From Sideroxyarcus sp045866275 (GTDB taxonomy: Bacteria; Pseudomonadota; Gammaproteobacteria; Burkholderiales; Gallionellaceae), in contig BAAFRX010000003.1 in NCBI GenBank assembly GCA_045866275.1, positions 1 through 64,000 of the forward strand: a stretch of DNA of 64,000 nt, given 5' to 3'. Under the pieces are notes generated by a model. It made no database searches, had not been told where the DNA came from, and worked only from the letters and a program-made list of their open reading frames with translations. Below are positions 16,343 to 28,204 of this stretch, one piece after another (position 1 is the first letter of the stretch; each line of letters opens with the position of its first letter). Both the position numbers and the translations under genes were made by a program.

Positions 16343-17626
16343 ATGGCACAAGACATGCAATCACCACGCTTCATCAGCGCACTGACCAAAAATACCGTGG
16401 CTTTGGTATTGGCGGGAGGACGGGGCAGCCGCCTGCACAATCTGACCGACTGGAACGCCAAGCCGGCGGTGCAGTTCGGCGGCAAGTTCCGCATCATTGA
16501 CTTTCCGATGTCCAACTGCATCAATTCCGGCATCCGCCGCATCGGGGTGGTGACGCAGTACAAGGCGCACAGCCTGATCGAGCATATCCAGAAGGGCTGG
16601 GGTTTCCTGCGCGGCGAGTTCAACGAGTTCGTCGCCCTGTTGCCGGCGCAGCAGCGCATCCAGGAAGAGTGGTATCGCGGCACGGCGGATGCGGTGTTCC
16701 AGAACATCGACATCCTGCGCGGCTACAACCCGGAATACATCGTGATCCTCGCGGGCGACCACATCTACAAGATGGACTACGGCGAGATGCTGGCGGCGCA
16801 TGTGCGCAGCGAAGCCGACATGACCATCGGCTGCATCGAGGTGTCGGTGGAAGAGGCGACGGGGTTCGGCGTGATGACGGTGGACGAGGAAGACCGTATC
16901 GTCAAGTTTTCCGAGAAACCGGCACACCCGACGGAATTGCCGGGCCAACCAGGCCGGTCGCTGGCGAGCATGGGAATTTATGTGTTCAATGCCAAATTCC
17001 TCTACGAGCAACTGGTACGCGATGCCGATACCAAGAGTTCGACCCACGATTTCGGGCACGACATCATCCCTTACCTGATCGAGCGCTATCGAGTATATGC
17101 CCATCGCTACGAACGTAGCTGTGTCGGCGTGAAGGAGGGCGGGCAGGCCTACTGGCGCGACGTGGGAACGATCGATGCCTATTGGGAAGCCAACATGGAA
17201 ATGGTCAGTGTCGTGCCCGACCTGGACCTTTACGACAAGAACTGGCCGATCTGGACTTATCAGGAGCAGTTGCCGCCGGCCAAGTTCGTGTTCAATGACG
17301 AGGGGCGGCGCGGCGAGGCGATCGATTCCATGGTTTCCGGCGGCGTCATCATCAGCGGTGCCCGGGTGCAGCACTCTCTGCTGTTTTCCGATGTGCGCGT
17401 CGGCGAACGCAGCAACGTGAAGGATTCGGTCATTCTGTCCGGCTGCCGCATCGGGCAGAATGTCAAATTGCACCGTGTCGTGCTGGACAATAAATGCGAC
17501 ATCCCGGATGGCATGCAGATCGGCTTCAATCGCGAGGAAGACACCAAGCGGTTCTATGTCTCCAAAGGCGGCGTCACCCTGGTGACCCCGGATATGCTCG
17601 GCCACTCCATCCATAACGTCCGATAA
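16343..17626 (+). CDS. glgC: Glucose-1-phosphate adenylyltransferase
   Basis: 427-residue ADP-glucose pyrophosphorylase, the committed and normally allosterically controlled step of glycogen synthesis. The nucleotidyltransferase domain starts with ALVLAGGRGSRLHNLT and contains KPAVQFGGKFRIIDFPMSN. The GDHIYKMDY motif holds the metal-binding Asp, and FSEKP and YWRDVGTIDAYWEANM follow. A left-handed beta-helix with hexapeptide repeats closes the protein. The ribosome-binding site AGGGAG is clear. The sequence is close to the well-studied proteobacterial enzymes activated by fructose 1,6-bisphosphate, but regulation here is inferred. Confidence 0.96.
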   Translation: MAQDMQSPRFISALTKNTVALVLAGGRGSRLHNLTDWNAKPAVQFGGKFRIIDFPMSNCINSGIRRIGVVTQYKAHSLIEHIQKGWGFLRGEFNEFVALLPAQQRIQEEWYRGTADAVFQNIDILRGYNPEYIVILAGDHIYKMDYGEMLAAHVRSEADMTIGCIEVSVEEATGFGVMTVDEEDRIVKFSEKPAHPTELPGQPGRSLASMGIYVFNAKFLYEQLVRDADTKSSTHDFGHDIIPYLIERYRVYAHRYERSCVGVKEGGQAYWRDVGTIDAYWEANMEMVSVVPDLDLYDKNWPIWTYQEQLPPAKFVFNDEGRRGEAIDSMVSGGVIISGARVQHSLLFSDVRVGERSNVKDSVILSGCRIGQNVKLHRVVLDNKCDIPDGMQIGFNREEDTKRFYVSKGGVTLVTPDMLGHSIHNVR

Positions 17627-17650
17627 ATCAACTTAATTTCGCAATCGCCC

Positions 17651-19387
17651 ATGTCGCATAGCAAGAAGAACACTGAAAAGAAACTGAAGCTGATTTTCTG
17701 CTGGCATATGCACCAGCCGGACTACCGCGATTACCTTACCGGCGAGTACGTCCTGCCCTGGACTTACCTGCATGCCATGAAAGACTACACCGACATGGCG
17801 TATCACCTGGAACAACATCCCCAAGCCAGGGCGGTGGTGAATTTCGTGCCCATTCTGGCGGAGCAGTTGCTCGATTATGCGCAACAGTTCAAGTCGGGGC
17901 AGATCCGGGACGGCCTGCTCAAGATGCTGTGCCGGGAGCAATTGGATGATCTGGGCGAGCCGGAGCGCTTGCACATTCTGGATAGCTGCTTCAAAAGCAA
18001 CCATGCCAAGATGCTGCAGCCCTATCGCGCCTACCAGCATCTGTTCGATTTGCAGAAAATGATGGAAGGCCGCGGACGGGAGAGCGTGAACTACCTGTCC
18101 GGCCAGTATCTGGCGGATTTGCTGGTGTGGTATCACCTGGTGTGGATGGGCGAGTCGGTGCGGCGGGGCAGCGAAGTGGTTGCGCGCCTGATGACCAAGG
18201 GCAGCCAGTTCAGTTTTGCCGAGCGGATGGAGCTGTTCAATCTGATTGGCGAACTGATCGAGGGCATCCTGCCACGCTATCGGGCCCTGGCCGAGCGCGG
18301 ACAAATCGAACTATCGACCACACCCTACAATCACCCGATCCTGCCGCTGCTGCTGGATTTCAATTCGGCCCGCGAGAGCGAGCCGGGTGCGCCGTTGCCG
18401 CAGGCCGGGTACTACCCCGGGGGATTGCGCCGCGCGCAGGCGCACCTGGCAAAGGCGGTGGAAAGCCATCAGCGCAACTTCGGGATGGGGGCAAAAGGGG
18501 TGTGGCCCTCCGAAGGCAGCCTGTCGCGCGCGACCCTGAAATTGCTGGGGGAGCAGGGCTTCAAATGGACAGCTACCGGGCAGGCGGTCCTCGCGCACAG
18601 CCTGCAACGCGAGACCAATGGCAATGCGTTGCCGGACAAGCTGGCCTATCTGTACAAACCTTATCTGCTGGAAGGGGAAAACAAGCCCGTTTATTGCTTC
18701 TTCCGTGATGACAGCCTGTCCGACCGCATTGGCTTCGAGTATGCAAAATGGCGCGGGGATGATGCCGCCAAGGATTTCATCCACCAGCTGGAGGAAATCT
18801 ATCGCCAGCATCAGGGCGAGCAGGATCCGGTGGTGTCCATCATTCTGGATGGCGAGAACGCCTGGGAATACTATCCCTACAACGGCTATTACTTCCTGTC
18901 CGAGCTGTATGCCAGACTGGAGCAACATCCCCATATCGTCACCACCACCTTTGGCGAACAGGTCGAAACGACCGAGGATTCCAATCGGCGTTCGACGGTC
19001 GGGCGCCTGAAGCAACTGGTTGCGGGAAGCTGGGTCTATGGCACGTTCAGCACCTGGATCGGCTCGCCCGACAAGAACCGTGGCTGGGATCTGCTGTGCG
19101 AGGCCAAGCGCAGTTACGATATTGTGACCAACAGCGGCCGCCTTGATGCGGAAGCGCTGCGCATGGCAACCGAGCAACTGGCCGATTGCGAAGGCTCGGA
19201 CTGGTTCTGGTGGTTCGGCGATTACAACACGGCGCAAAGCGTGTCCTCGTTTGACCGGTTGTTCAGGAAAAATCTGACCAACCTTTATCGCCTGCTCAAA
19301 TTGCCTCCCCCGGTCGATCTGCAACACGTCATCAGCATCGGTGGCGGTGATCCGGCCGCCGGAGGAACGATGCGCCGTTCCGATTAG
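17651..19387 (+). CDS. Glycoside hydrolase family 57 (alpha-glucan acting)
   Basis: 578-residue GH57 protein. It has the N-terminal family motif FCWHMHQPDYRDY, the nucleophile region GVWPSEGSLSR (Glu), and the acid/base region IILDGENAWEYY (Asp), followed by GTFSTWIGSPDKNRGW. GH57 members include amylases, amylopullulanases, 4-alpha-glucanotransferases and branching enzymes. The glycogen operon position supports action on alpha-1,4/1,6 glucan in the cytoplasm, as no signal peptide is present. It may supply debranching or maltodextrin processing, since no glgX is seen here. It is 24 bases downstream of glgC. Confidence 0.88.
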   Translation: MSHSKKNTEKKLKLIFCWHMHQPDYRDYLTGEYVLPWTYLHAMKDYTDMAYHLEQHPQARAVVNFVPILAEQLLDYAQQFKSGQIRDGLLKMLCREQLDDLGEPERLHILDSCFKSNHAKMLQPYRAYQHLFDLQKMMEGRGRESVNYLSGQYLADLLVWYHLVWMGESVRRGSEVVARLMTKGSQFSFAERMELFNLIGELIEGILPRYRALAERGQIELSTTPYNHPILPLLLDFNSARESEPGAPLPQAGYYPGGLRRAQAHLAKAVESHQRNFGMGAKGVWPSEGSLSRATLKLLGEQGFKWTATGQAVLAHSLQRETNGNALPDKLAYLYKPYLLEGENKPVYCFFRDDSLSDRIGFEYAKWRGDDAAKDFIHQLEEIYRQHQGEQDPVVSIILDGENAWEYYPYNGYYFLSELYARLEQHPHIVTTTFGEQVETTEDSNRRSTVGRLKQLVAGSWVYGTFSTWIGSPDKNRGWDLLCEAKRSYDIVTNSGRLDAEALRMATEQLADCEGSDWFWWFGDYNTAQSVSSFDRLFRKNLTNLYRLLKLPPPVDLQHVISIGGGDPAAGGTMRRSD

Positions 19388-19414
19388 TCGTATTTTTGCC
19401 TGGTTTACCCCATT

Positions 19415-19436
19415 CAGGCTTGGCTAGCCAAGCCTG
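19415..19436 (+). terminator. Perfect 22-base palindrome between GH57 and glgP
   Basis: CAGGCTTGGCT and its exact complement meet without a loop base to spare. Only a weak T-rich run follows (GGTTATTTGTT). It may attenuate or stabilise the upstream glg transcript rather than fully terminate it. glgP begins about 60 bases later from a GTG. Confidence 0.45.
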
Positions 19437-19494
19437 ATGCGGGGTTATTTGTTAGAATCACATCCCTGTTTCATCTCCCTTTCAGGAAATTATT

Positions 19495-21999
19495 GTGAAT
19501 ACCCCCGCGAATCCCTTTATTCCGAAACAACACAGCATCATGCGCATGCCGCCGATGGGGACCGATGCCATCAGCGTGATGGAAGACTTCCGCCGCTACT
19601 TCGGGCACACGCTGGGCTGGGACAAGTTTGCCTTGTCCGGCTACCCCGTCTATTCCTGCCTTGCGCACACCTTGCGCGACCGCCTGATCGAACGCTGGCG
19701 GCACACGCAGCGCGCCTACGACGAGACGGACGGCAAGCAGGCATACTATCTCTCGCTCGAATTCCTGATGGGGCGCGCCATGGGCAACGCCATGCTCAAC
19801 CTTGACATGCAGCAGGAAACGGCCGAGGCGATGCGCGGCTTCGGCGTGCGTCTGGAGGACGTGCAGGAACAGGAAAGCGATGCCGGTCTGGGCAATGGCG
19901 GCTTGGGCCGTCTGGCCGCCTGTTTTCTGGATAGTTGCGCCACCCTGCAGTTGCCGGTAACCGGTTACGGACTGCGCTACGAATACGGCATGTTCCGCCA
20001 GCGCATCGAAGGGGGGCGGCAAGTCGAGGACCCCGATCACTGGCTGCGCAACGGCAATCCGTGGGAGGTGGAACGGCCGGAGCTTGCCGTTCGCGTCAAG
20101 TTCGGCGGACGGACCGAACACTACACCGGCAAGTCGGGGCGGACACACACACGCTGGGTGGACAGCCAGGATGTGATGGCAGTGCCCTACGACATGCCCA
20201 TCCCCGGCTACCGCAACGGCACGGTGAACACCCTGCGCCTGTGGAAATCCACCGCCACCGAGGAATTCAACCTGGAAGAATTCAACGCCGGCAGCTATAC
20301 CGAGGCGGTGGCCGCGAAGAATGCGGCCGAGCACATCACCATGGTGCTCTACCCGAATGATGCCAGCGAGAACGGCAAGGAACTGCGCCTGCGCCAGCAG
20401 TATTTTCTCGCTTCGGCCAGCCTGCAGGACGTGATCAACCGCTGGGTGGCCAAGCATGGCGAAGATTTTTCGCAATTCGCCGCCAAGAACGCCTTTCAGT
20501 TGAATGACACCCATCCCACCTGCGCCGTTGCCTGCCTGATGCGCCTGCTGCTGGACGATTACCACCTGGAGTGGGATGAGGCTTGGCACATCACGCAGGA
20601 GACCATGGCCTATACCAATCACACCCTGTTGCCGGAAGCTCTGGAGAAGTGGTCGGTGGCCATGTTCGGTCGCCTGTTGCCGCGCTTGCTCGAAATCATT
20701 TATGAGATCAATGCCCGTTTCCTCGAACAGGTCTCGTTGCGCTGGCCCGGAGACGTGGAGCGGGTGCGGCGCATGTCCATCATCGAGGAGGGGGCCCAGC
20801 CGCAAGTGCGCATGGCCTATCTGGCAGTTGTTGCCAGCCATTCCGTCAATGGCGTGGCCGCCCTGCATTCGCAGCTGCTGCAGCAACATCTGTTCCTCGA
20901 TTTTTACGAGATGTGGCCGCAGAAATTCAATAACAAGACCAACGGCGTGACGCCGCGCCGCTGGCTGGCCTGGAGCAATCCGGAATTGAGCGCGCTGATC
21001 GACGCCTCCATCGGCGAGGCGTGGCGCACCAACCTGGCGGAATTGCAGAACTTGCGCAAATTTGCGGATGACAAGGCGTTCCGTGCCCAATGGCGCCAGA
21101 TCAAGCAGGACAACAAGCAGCGTCTGGCCGCGATGGTGCAGCGCGATTGCGGCGTGACCTTCGACCCGCAGGCGATGTTCGATGTGCAGGTCAAGCGCAT
21201 CCACGAATACAAGCGGCAGCTGCTCAATGTGCTGCATGTGATCCATCTGTACGACCGCATCAAACGTGGCGACACCGCGGACTGGACTCCGCGTTGCGTC
21301 CTGATCGGCGGCAAGGCGGCACCCGGTTACGACATGGCGAAGCGCATCATCCGCCTGGTCAATGCGGTCGCGGAAGTGATCAATCAGGACGCGGACACGA
21401 AAGGCCTGCTGCAACTGGTGTTTCTGCCCGATTACCGCGTGTCGGCGATGGAGGTGATTTGCCCGGCGGCCGAGTTGTCCGAGCAGATTTCGACCGCGGG
21501 CAAGGAAGCCTCGGGCACCGGCAACATGAAGTTCATGATGAACGGCGCGCTGACCATCGGCACGCTGGATGGCGCGAACATCGAAATCCGGGAAGAGGCA
21601 GGAGAAAAGAACTTCTTCCTGTTTGGCCTGACTGCCGACCAGGTCGAAGCGACACGCGGGCATTACGATCCGGCCGCGATCATGGCGGCTGACGAGGATT
21701 TGCGCCGGGTCATCGGCCTCCTGCAAAGCCATCATTTCAACCTGTTCGAGCCCGGCTTGTTCGATCCGATTGTCCAGTCGCTGCTGAACCCGAATGACCC
21801 GTGGCTCACCCTGGCCGATTTCCGCGCTTATGTAGAGGCGCAGAACCAGGTTGCGGCGGCCTATCGCGATCAGGAAAACTGGACCCGCATGAGCATCATC
21901 AATACGGCTACCAGCGGAAAATTTTCCAGCGACCGCACCATCATGGACTACAACCGCGAGGTGTGGGGGCTGGCGGCAGTGAAGCCACACGAAGAATGA
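19495..21999 (+). CDS. glgP: Glycogen/starch/alpha-glucan phosphorylase
   Basis: 834-residue GT35 phosphorylase releasing glucose 1-phosphate from glycogen with phosphate and pyridoxal phosphate. The PLP-lysine motif is EASGTGNMKFMMNGALTIGTLDGANIE, here split as EASGTGNMKF followed by the GALTIGT stretch. Other hallmarks are LGNGGLGRLAACFLDS, QLNDTHPT and VKRIHEYKRQLLN. The length matches family norms of 800-840. The start is a GTG with AGGAAAT upstream. It closes the operon, so synthesis and mobilisation of the polymer are encoded together. Confidence 0.96.
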   Translation: MNTPANPFIPKQHSIMRMPPMGTDAISVMEDFRRYFGHTLGWDKFALSGYPVYSCLAHTLRDRLIERWRHTQRAYDETDGKQAYYLSLEFLMGRAMGNAMLNLDMQQETAEAMRGFGVRLEDVQEQESDAGLGNGGLGRLAACFLDSCATLQLPVTGYGLRYEYGMFRQRIEGGRQVEDPDHWLRNGNPWEVERPELAVRVKFGGRTEHYTGKSGRTHTRWVDSQDVMAVPYDMPIPGYRNGTVNTLRLWKSTATEEFNLEEFNAGSYTEAVAAKNAAEHITMVLYPNDASENGKELRLRQQYFLASASLQDVINRWVAKHGEDFSQFAAKNAFQLNDTHPTCAVACLMRLLLDDYHLEWDEAWHITQETMAYTNHTLLPEALEKWSVAMFGRLLPRLLEIIYEINARFLEQVSLRWPGDVERVRRMSIIEEGAQPQVRMAYLAVVASHSVNGVAALHSQLLQQHLFLDFYEMWPQKFNNKTNGVTPRRWLAWSNPELSALIDASIGEAWRTNLAELQNLRKFADDKAFRAQWRQIKQDNKQRLAAMVQRDCGVTFDPQAMFDVQVKRIHEYKRQLLNVLHVIHLYDRIKRGDTADWTPRCVLIGGKAAPGYDMAKRIIRLVNAVAEVINQDADTKGLLQLVFLPDYRVSAMEVICPAAELSEQISTAGKEASGTGNMKFMMNGALTIGTLDGANIEIREEAGEKNFFLFGLTADQVEATRGHYDPAAIMAADEDLRRVIGLLQSHHFNLFEPGLFDPIVQSLLNPNDPWLTLADFRAYVEAQNQVAAAYRDQENWTRMSIINTATSGKFSSDRTIMDYNREVWGLAAVKPHEE

Positions 22000-22004
22000 T
22001 CGGC

Positions 22005-22030
22005 CGGGCGGGTCCAAGCGCCCGCTTTGC
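22005..22030 (+). terminator. Candidate terminator after glgP
   Basis: CGGGCG (22005-22010) and CGCCCG (22019-22024) form a 6-bp GC stem with an 8-base loop, followed by CTTTG. The T-tract is poor, so this is a weak call. Confidence 0.35.
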
Positions 22031-22088
22031 TGTATCATCCGGCGCGTTTTTTGTTCTGCAATCATTTATTCATTGAGGAATTTGAAGT

Positions 22089-23390
22089 ATGTCTAATATC
22101 GAAACCTTGGGCGGCCTGCAGCGTCGCCTGAACGCCTCCGTTGCGCAGCCACAGATCCGCGCCGAAGTGGAAAACCGGCTGAAGCGGCTGGGGCGTACCG
22201 CCAAAGTCCACGGCTTCCGCCCGGGCAAAGCGCCCCTGAAGGTGCTGGAACAGCAATACGGCCCATCGGTGCAGCAGGAAGTTCTGGGGGAAAGTTTGCA
22301 ACGCTCGTTTGCCGAGGCGGCAAGCGCGAATAAACTGCAGGTGGCCGGCTATCCGCAGTTCGAGATCAAGACGGCTGACCTGAACGCGCCCGAGATCGAA
22401 TACAGCGCAACTTTTGAAGTCTTTCCGGAAGTCGTCATCGGCGATATTTCCGGGGAAGGCGTGACCCGCACGGTGTTCAACCTGGAAGAGGCGGACGTGG
22501 AAGCAACCATCCAGACGCTGCGCAAGCAGCGCGTCGAATACAAAACGGCGGATCGTGCCGCGCAGAATGACGATCAGGTGCGCATCGATTTCTCGGGCAT
22601 GCTCGACGGCAACCTGTTCGAGGGCGGTTCGGCCAAGGACTTTGCCGTGGTGCTGGGCGCCGGACGGATGTTGCCGGATTTCGAGAATGCACTGCTGGGC
22701 AGCAAGGCGGGGGAGACCAAGTCCTTCGACATGACGTTCCCCGCCGACTACCACGGCAAGGATGTGGCCGGAAAGCAGGTGACCTTCACCATTACCGTGC
22801 ACGCGGTGGAAGCGCCGAATTTGCCCGAACTCGACGCGGAATTCGTGAAATCGATGGGGGTGGCCGATGGCGATGTGGAGAAATTCAGGCAGGAGATTCG
22901 TGAAAATGTCGGACGCGAAGCGCAGCGTCGCGTCAAAGTCCGGAACAAGGACAGCGTGATGGAATTGCTGCTCAAGGTCTCCCAACTGGATGCACCGCAA
23001 TCCCTGGTACAGGGTGAGGCGCAGCGCCTCATGGAGCAGACGGTGCGCGACATGGAAGGTCGGGGCATGAAGATTCCTCAAGGCCTGAAGTTGCCGGCCG
23101 ATATGTTCCTTGAGCGCGCCGAAAAAAGAATCAAACTGGGGCTGATCCTCGCCGAACTGGTCAAGCAGCACGACTTGCAGGCCAAGCCGGAGCAGGTCGA
23201 GGCGCTGGTGAATGAATATGCGCAAAGCTTCGAACGCCCGGAAGAGGTACGGCAGTGGTATCGTGCCGACAAGTCGCGCCTCCAGGAAATCGAAAATCTG
23301 GTACTGGAAGACAACGTGGTGGCCTGGGTGATGGCGGGCGCGAAGGTCACCGAGCAGGCGGCGAAACTGAACGAGTTGATGGAGAATTGA
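22089..23390 (+). CDS. tig: Trigger factor
   Basis: 433-residue ribosome-associated chaperone with peptidyl-prolyl isomerase activity. The ribosome-binding tail carries the signature GFRPGKAP (about residue 44) in the N-terminal domain. The FKBP-like domain begins near residue 155 (VRIDFSGMLDGNLFEGGSAKDF). The C-terminal arms are helical. The ribosome-binding site TTGAGG lies just upstream. It is the first gene of the tig-clpP-clpX-lon group, a conserved order in many proteobacteria, and its stop is only one base from the clpP start. Confidence 0.96.
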   Translation: MSNIETLGGLQRRLNASVAQPQIRAEVENRLKRLGRTAKVHGFRPGKAPLKVLEQQYGPSVQQEVLGESLQRSFAEAASANKLQVAGYPQFEIKTADLNAPEIEYSATFEVFPEVVIGDISGEGVTRTVFNLEEADVEATIQTLRKQRVEYKTADRAAQNDDQVRIDFSGMLDGNLFEGGSAKDFAVVLGAGRMLPDFENALLGSKAGETKSFDMTFPADYHGKDVAGKQVTFTITVHAVEAPNLPELDAEFVKSMGVADGDVEKFRQEIRENVGREAQRRVKVRNKDSVMELLLKVSQLDAPQSLVQGEAQRLMEQTVRDMEGRGMKIPQGLKLPADMFLERAEKRIKLGLILAELVKQHDLQAKPEQVEALVNEYAQSFERPEEVRQWYRADKSRLQEIENLVLEDNVVAWVMAGAKVTEQAAKLNELMEN

Positions 23391-23391
23391 G

Positions 23392-24018
<627 letters not shown>

Positions 24019-24054
24019 CCCGCGCAAGCGGCCGCAACGGGAAGGAGGAGCGAG

Positions 24055-25311
24055 ATGACCACTGAAATCAACAAGGGCGACAAGTTGCTGTATTGTTCGT
24101 TCTGCGGCAAGAGCCAGCACGAGGTGAGGAAACTGATCGCCGGGCCATCGGTCTTCGTCTGCGATGAATGTGTGGCGCTCTGCAACGATATTATCCGCGA
24201 AGAAACCCAGGCGACGGTCGAGGGGGAAAAGTCCGACAAGCACGATTTGCCGACGCCGCACGAGATTTGCCAGCGCCTGGACGAATATGTGATTGGGCAG
24301 CGCCAGGCCAAGAAGATCCTTTCGGTCGCGGTGTACAACCACTACAAGCGCCTGAAGCACAAGAACGACGACGGGGTCGAGCTGGCGAAAAGCAACATCC
24401 TGCTGATCGGCCCCACCGGTTCGGGCAAGACGCTGCTGGCACAGACACTGGCCAGGTTGCTCAATGTGCCCTTCGTGATGGCGGACGCGACAACCCTGAC
24501 CGAGGCGGGCTATGTGGGTGAGGACGTCGAGAACATCATCCAGAAACTGCTGCAGGCCTGCGACTACGATGTCGAGCGGGCGCAACGCGGGATCGTCTAT
24601 GTGGACGAGATCGACAAGATCTCGCGCAAGTCGGACAACCCGTCGATCACACGCGATGTATCCGGCGAAGGGGTGCAGCAGGCGCTGCTGAAATTGATCG
24701 AGGGCACCAAGGCCTCCATTCCCCCGCAGGGCGGGCGCAAGCATCCCAATACCGATTTCCTGCAGGTCGATACCACCAATATCCTGTTCATTTGCGGCGG
24801 CGCCTTCGACGGTCTGGAAAAAGTCATCCGCAACCGTTCGGAGAAGGCCGGGATCGGTTTTTCCGCGAATCTGGCCAAACGTGAAGATAGCCAGGATGTG
24901 GGCAAGGTGCTGCGCGAAGTGGAACCCGAAGACCTGATCAAGTTCGGCTTGATTCCCGAGTTTGTCGGACGTCTGCCCGTGGTGGCGACGCTGGAAGGGC
25001 TGGATGAGGCCGCACTGGTGAGGATTTTGACCGAACCGACCAATGCCCTGACCAAGCAGTATCAGAAATTGCTGGCCATGGAAGGGGTGGAACTCGAATT
25101 CACCGATCACGTGCTGGACGTCGTTGCCAAAAAAGCGCTGGCGCGCAAGACGGGCGCGCGCGGGTTGCGTTCCATTCTTGAGCAGGCTTTGCTGGACACC
25201 ATGTTCGATCTCCCTTCTACCGACAAGGTGGAAAAAGTCGTGCTGGATGAAACCGGGACCGGCGAAATCGCTCCAATAATCATGTACGCCGATACGCCCA
25301 AAGTGGCTTGA
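24055..25311 (+). CDS. clpX: ATP-dependent Clp protease ATPase subunit ClpX
   Basis: 418-residue AAA+ unfoldase that delivers substrates such as ssrA-tagged proteins to ClpP. The N-terminal zinc-binding domain has CSFCGKSQ and CDECVALC. Walker A is GPTGSGKTLLAQ, Walker B is IVYVDEIDKI, pore loops lie around AGYVGEDVEN, and the sensor/arginine-finger region includes LIPEFVGRLPVV. The ClpP-binding loop IGFSAN (IGF) is present at the expected place. AAGGAGG precedes the ATG. The length is typical. Confidence 0.97.
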   Translation: MTTEINKGDKLLYCSFCGKSQHEVRKLIAGPSVFVCDECVALCNDIIREETQATVEGEKSDKHDLPTPHEICQRLDEYVIGQRQAKKILSVAVYNHYKRLKHKNDDGVELAKSNILLIGPTGSGKTLLAQTLARLLNVPFVMADATTLTEAGYVGEDVENIIQKLLQACDYDVERAQRGIVYVDEIDKISRKSDNPSITRDVSGEGVQQALLKLIEGTKASIPPQGGRKHPNTDFLQVDTTNILFICGGAFDGLEKVIRNRSEKAGIGFSANLAKREDSQDVGKVLREVEPEDLIKFGLIPEFVGRLPVVATLEGLDEAALVRILTEPTNALTKQYQKLLAMEGVELEFTDHVLDVVAKKALARKTGARGLRSILEQALLDTMFDLPSTDKVEKVVLDETGTGEIAPIIMYADTPKVA

Positions 25312-25323
25312 ACGGGGTGCGGG

Positions 25324-25349
25324 CTTGAATTGCGTTTTCGCGCCCCCAC
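25324..25349 (+). promoter_or_regulatory. Sigma32-like heat-shock promoter of lon
   Basis: CTTGAA at 25324 and CCCCAC at 25344 are 14 bases apart, close to the sigma32 consensus (CTTGAAA, 13-15 bases, CCCCAT). The predicted start near 25357 lies 25 bases before the lon ATG. Heat-shock control of lon by sigma32 is established in E. coli, so a dedicated promoter after clpX makes sense. Confidence 0.65.
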
Positions 25350-25381
25350 CTCGAACGCCACGCTAACTCAATCCGACTGCC

Positions 25382-27796
<2,415 letters not shown>

Positions 27797-27804
27797 TCTG
27801 CGAG

Positions 27805-27849
27805 GTGAATGGCGCGGCGAGCGGCTTTGCGCCGCGCCCATTCACTTTC
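27805..27849 (+). terminator. Terminator after lon
   Basis: GTGAATGG-CGCGGCG (27805-27819) pairs with CGCCGCG-C-CCATTCAC (27830-27845), a 15-bp stem with one bulge and a 10-base loop, followed by TTTCC. It separates lon from the tRNA operon promoter 40 bases downstream. Confidence 0.6.
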
Positions 27850-27885
27850 CGGCAAGCCGGTTTGCACTCTTTTGTGATTCTTCGG

Positions 27886-27913
27886 TTGGCAAAAATTAAA
27901 GTTTCTGTATAAT
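27886..27913 (+). promoter_or_regulatory. Promoter of the tRNA-Val/tRNA-Asp operon
   Basis: TTGGCA and a perfect TATAAT are spaced by 16 bases. Transcription would start about 7 bases after the -10 box, just before the first tRNA at 27928. The spacer is AT-rich, as expected for a strong stable-RNA promoter. Confidence 0.75.
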
Positions 27914-27927
27914 GCGCCGCTTTCCAA

Positions 27928-28003
27928 GGGTGCTTAGCTCAGCTGGTAGAGCACCGCCCTTACAAGGCGATTGTCGGCGGTTCGATCCCGTCAGCACCCA
28001 CCA
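27928..28003 (+). tRNA. tRNA-Val (anticodon TAC)
   Basis: Complete cloverleaf. The acceptor GGGTGCT pairs with AGCACCC, the D arm is in TAGCTCAGCTGGTAGAGC, the anticodon loop CTTACAA gives TAC, and the T arm is around GTTCGATCC. CCA is encoded at the 3' end. It is the first gene of a two-tRNA operon directly downstream of lon, a common betaproteobacterial arrangement. Confidence 0.97.
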
Positions 28004-28023
28004 GAATGGCAGTAAAAGTTTAT

Positions 28024-28100
28024 GGAGTGGTAGTTCAGTTGGTTAGAATACCGGCCTGTCACGCCGGGGGTCGCGGGTTCGAGTCCCGTCCACTCCGCCA
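28024..28100 (+). tRNA. tRNA-Asp (anticodon GTC)
   Basis: Complete cloverleaf. The acceptor GGAGTGG pairs with CCACTCC, the discriminator is G, and CCA is encoded. The anticodon loop CTGTCAC gives GTC. It is separated from tRNA-Val by 20 bases and followed by a strong terminator. Confidence 0.97.
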
Positions 28101-28109
28101 GCATTAGTT

Positions 28110-28142
28110 AAGCCGTTGAGAAATCAACGGCTTTTCTTTTTC
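28110..28142 (+). terminator. Rho-independent terminator of the tRNA operon
   Basis: AAGCCGTTGA (28110-28119), loop GAAA, TCAACGGCTT (28124-28133) form a perfect 10-bp stem followed by TTCTTTTT. Confidence 0.9.
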
Positions 28143-28204
28143 CGCTATACCAGGGTGTCACATTTTGGTGTCCCAATCCTTTGGGAGATTGAAATGAGGT
28201 TCCT

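Noticed and set aside
19471..22065. Very long open frame on the minus strand opposite glgP (and similar ones opposite clpX, glgC and soeA)
   Set aside because: The plus-strand frames encode clear, full-length enzymes. The opposite frames give His/Arg-rich sequence with no family features, an effect of high third-position GC.
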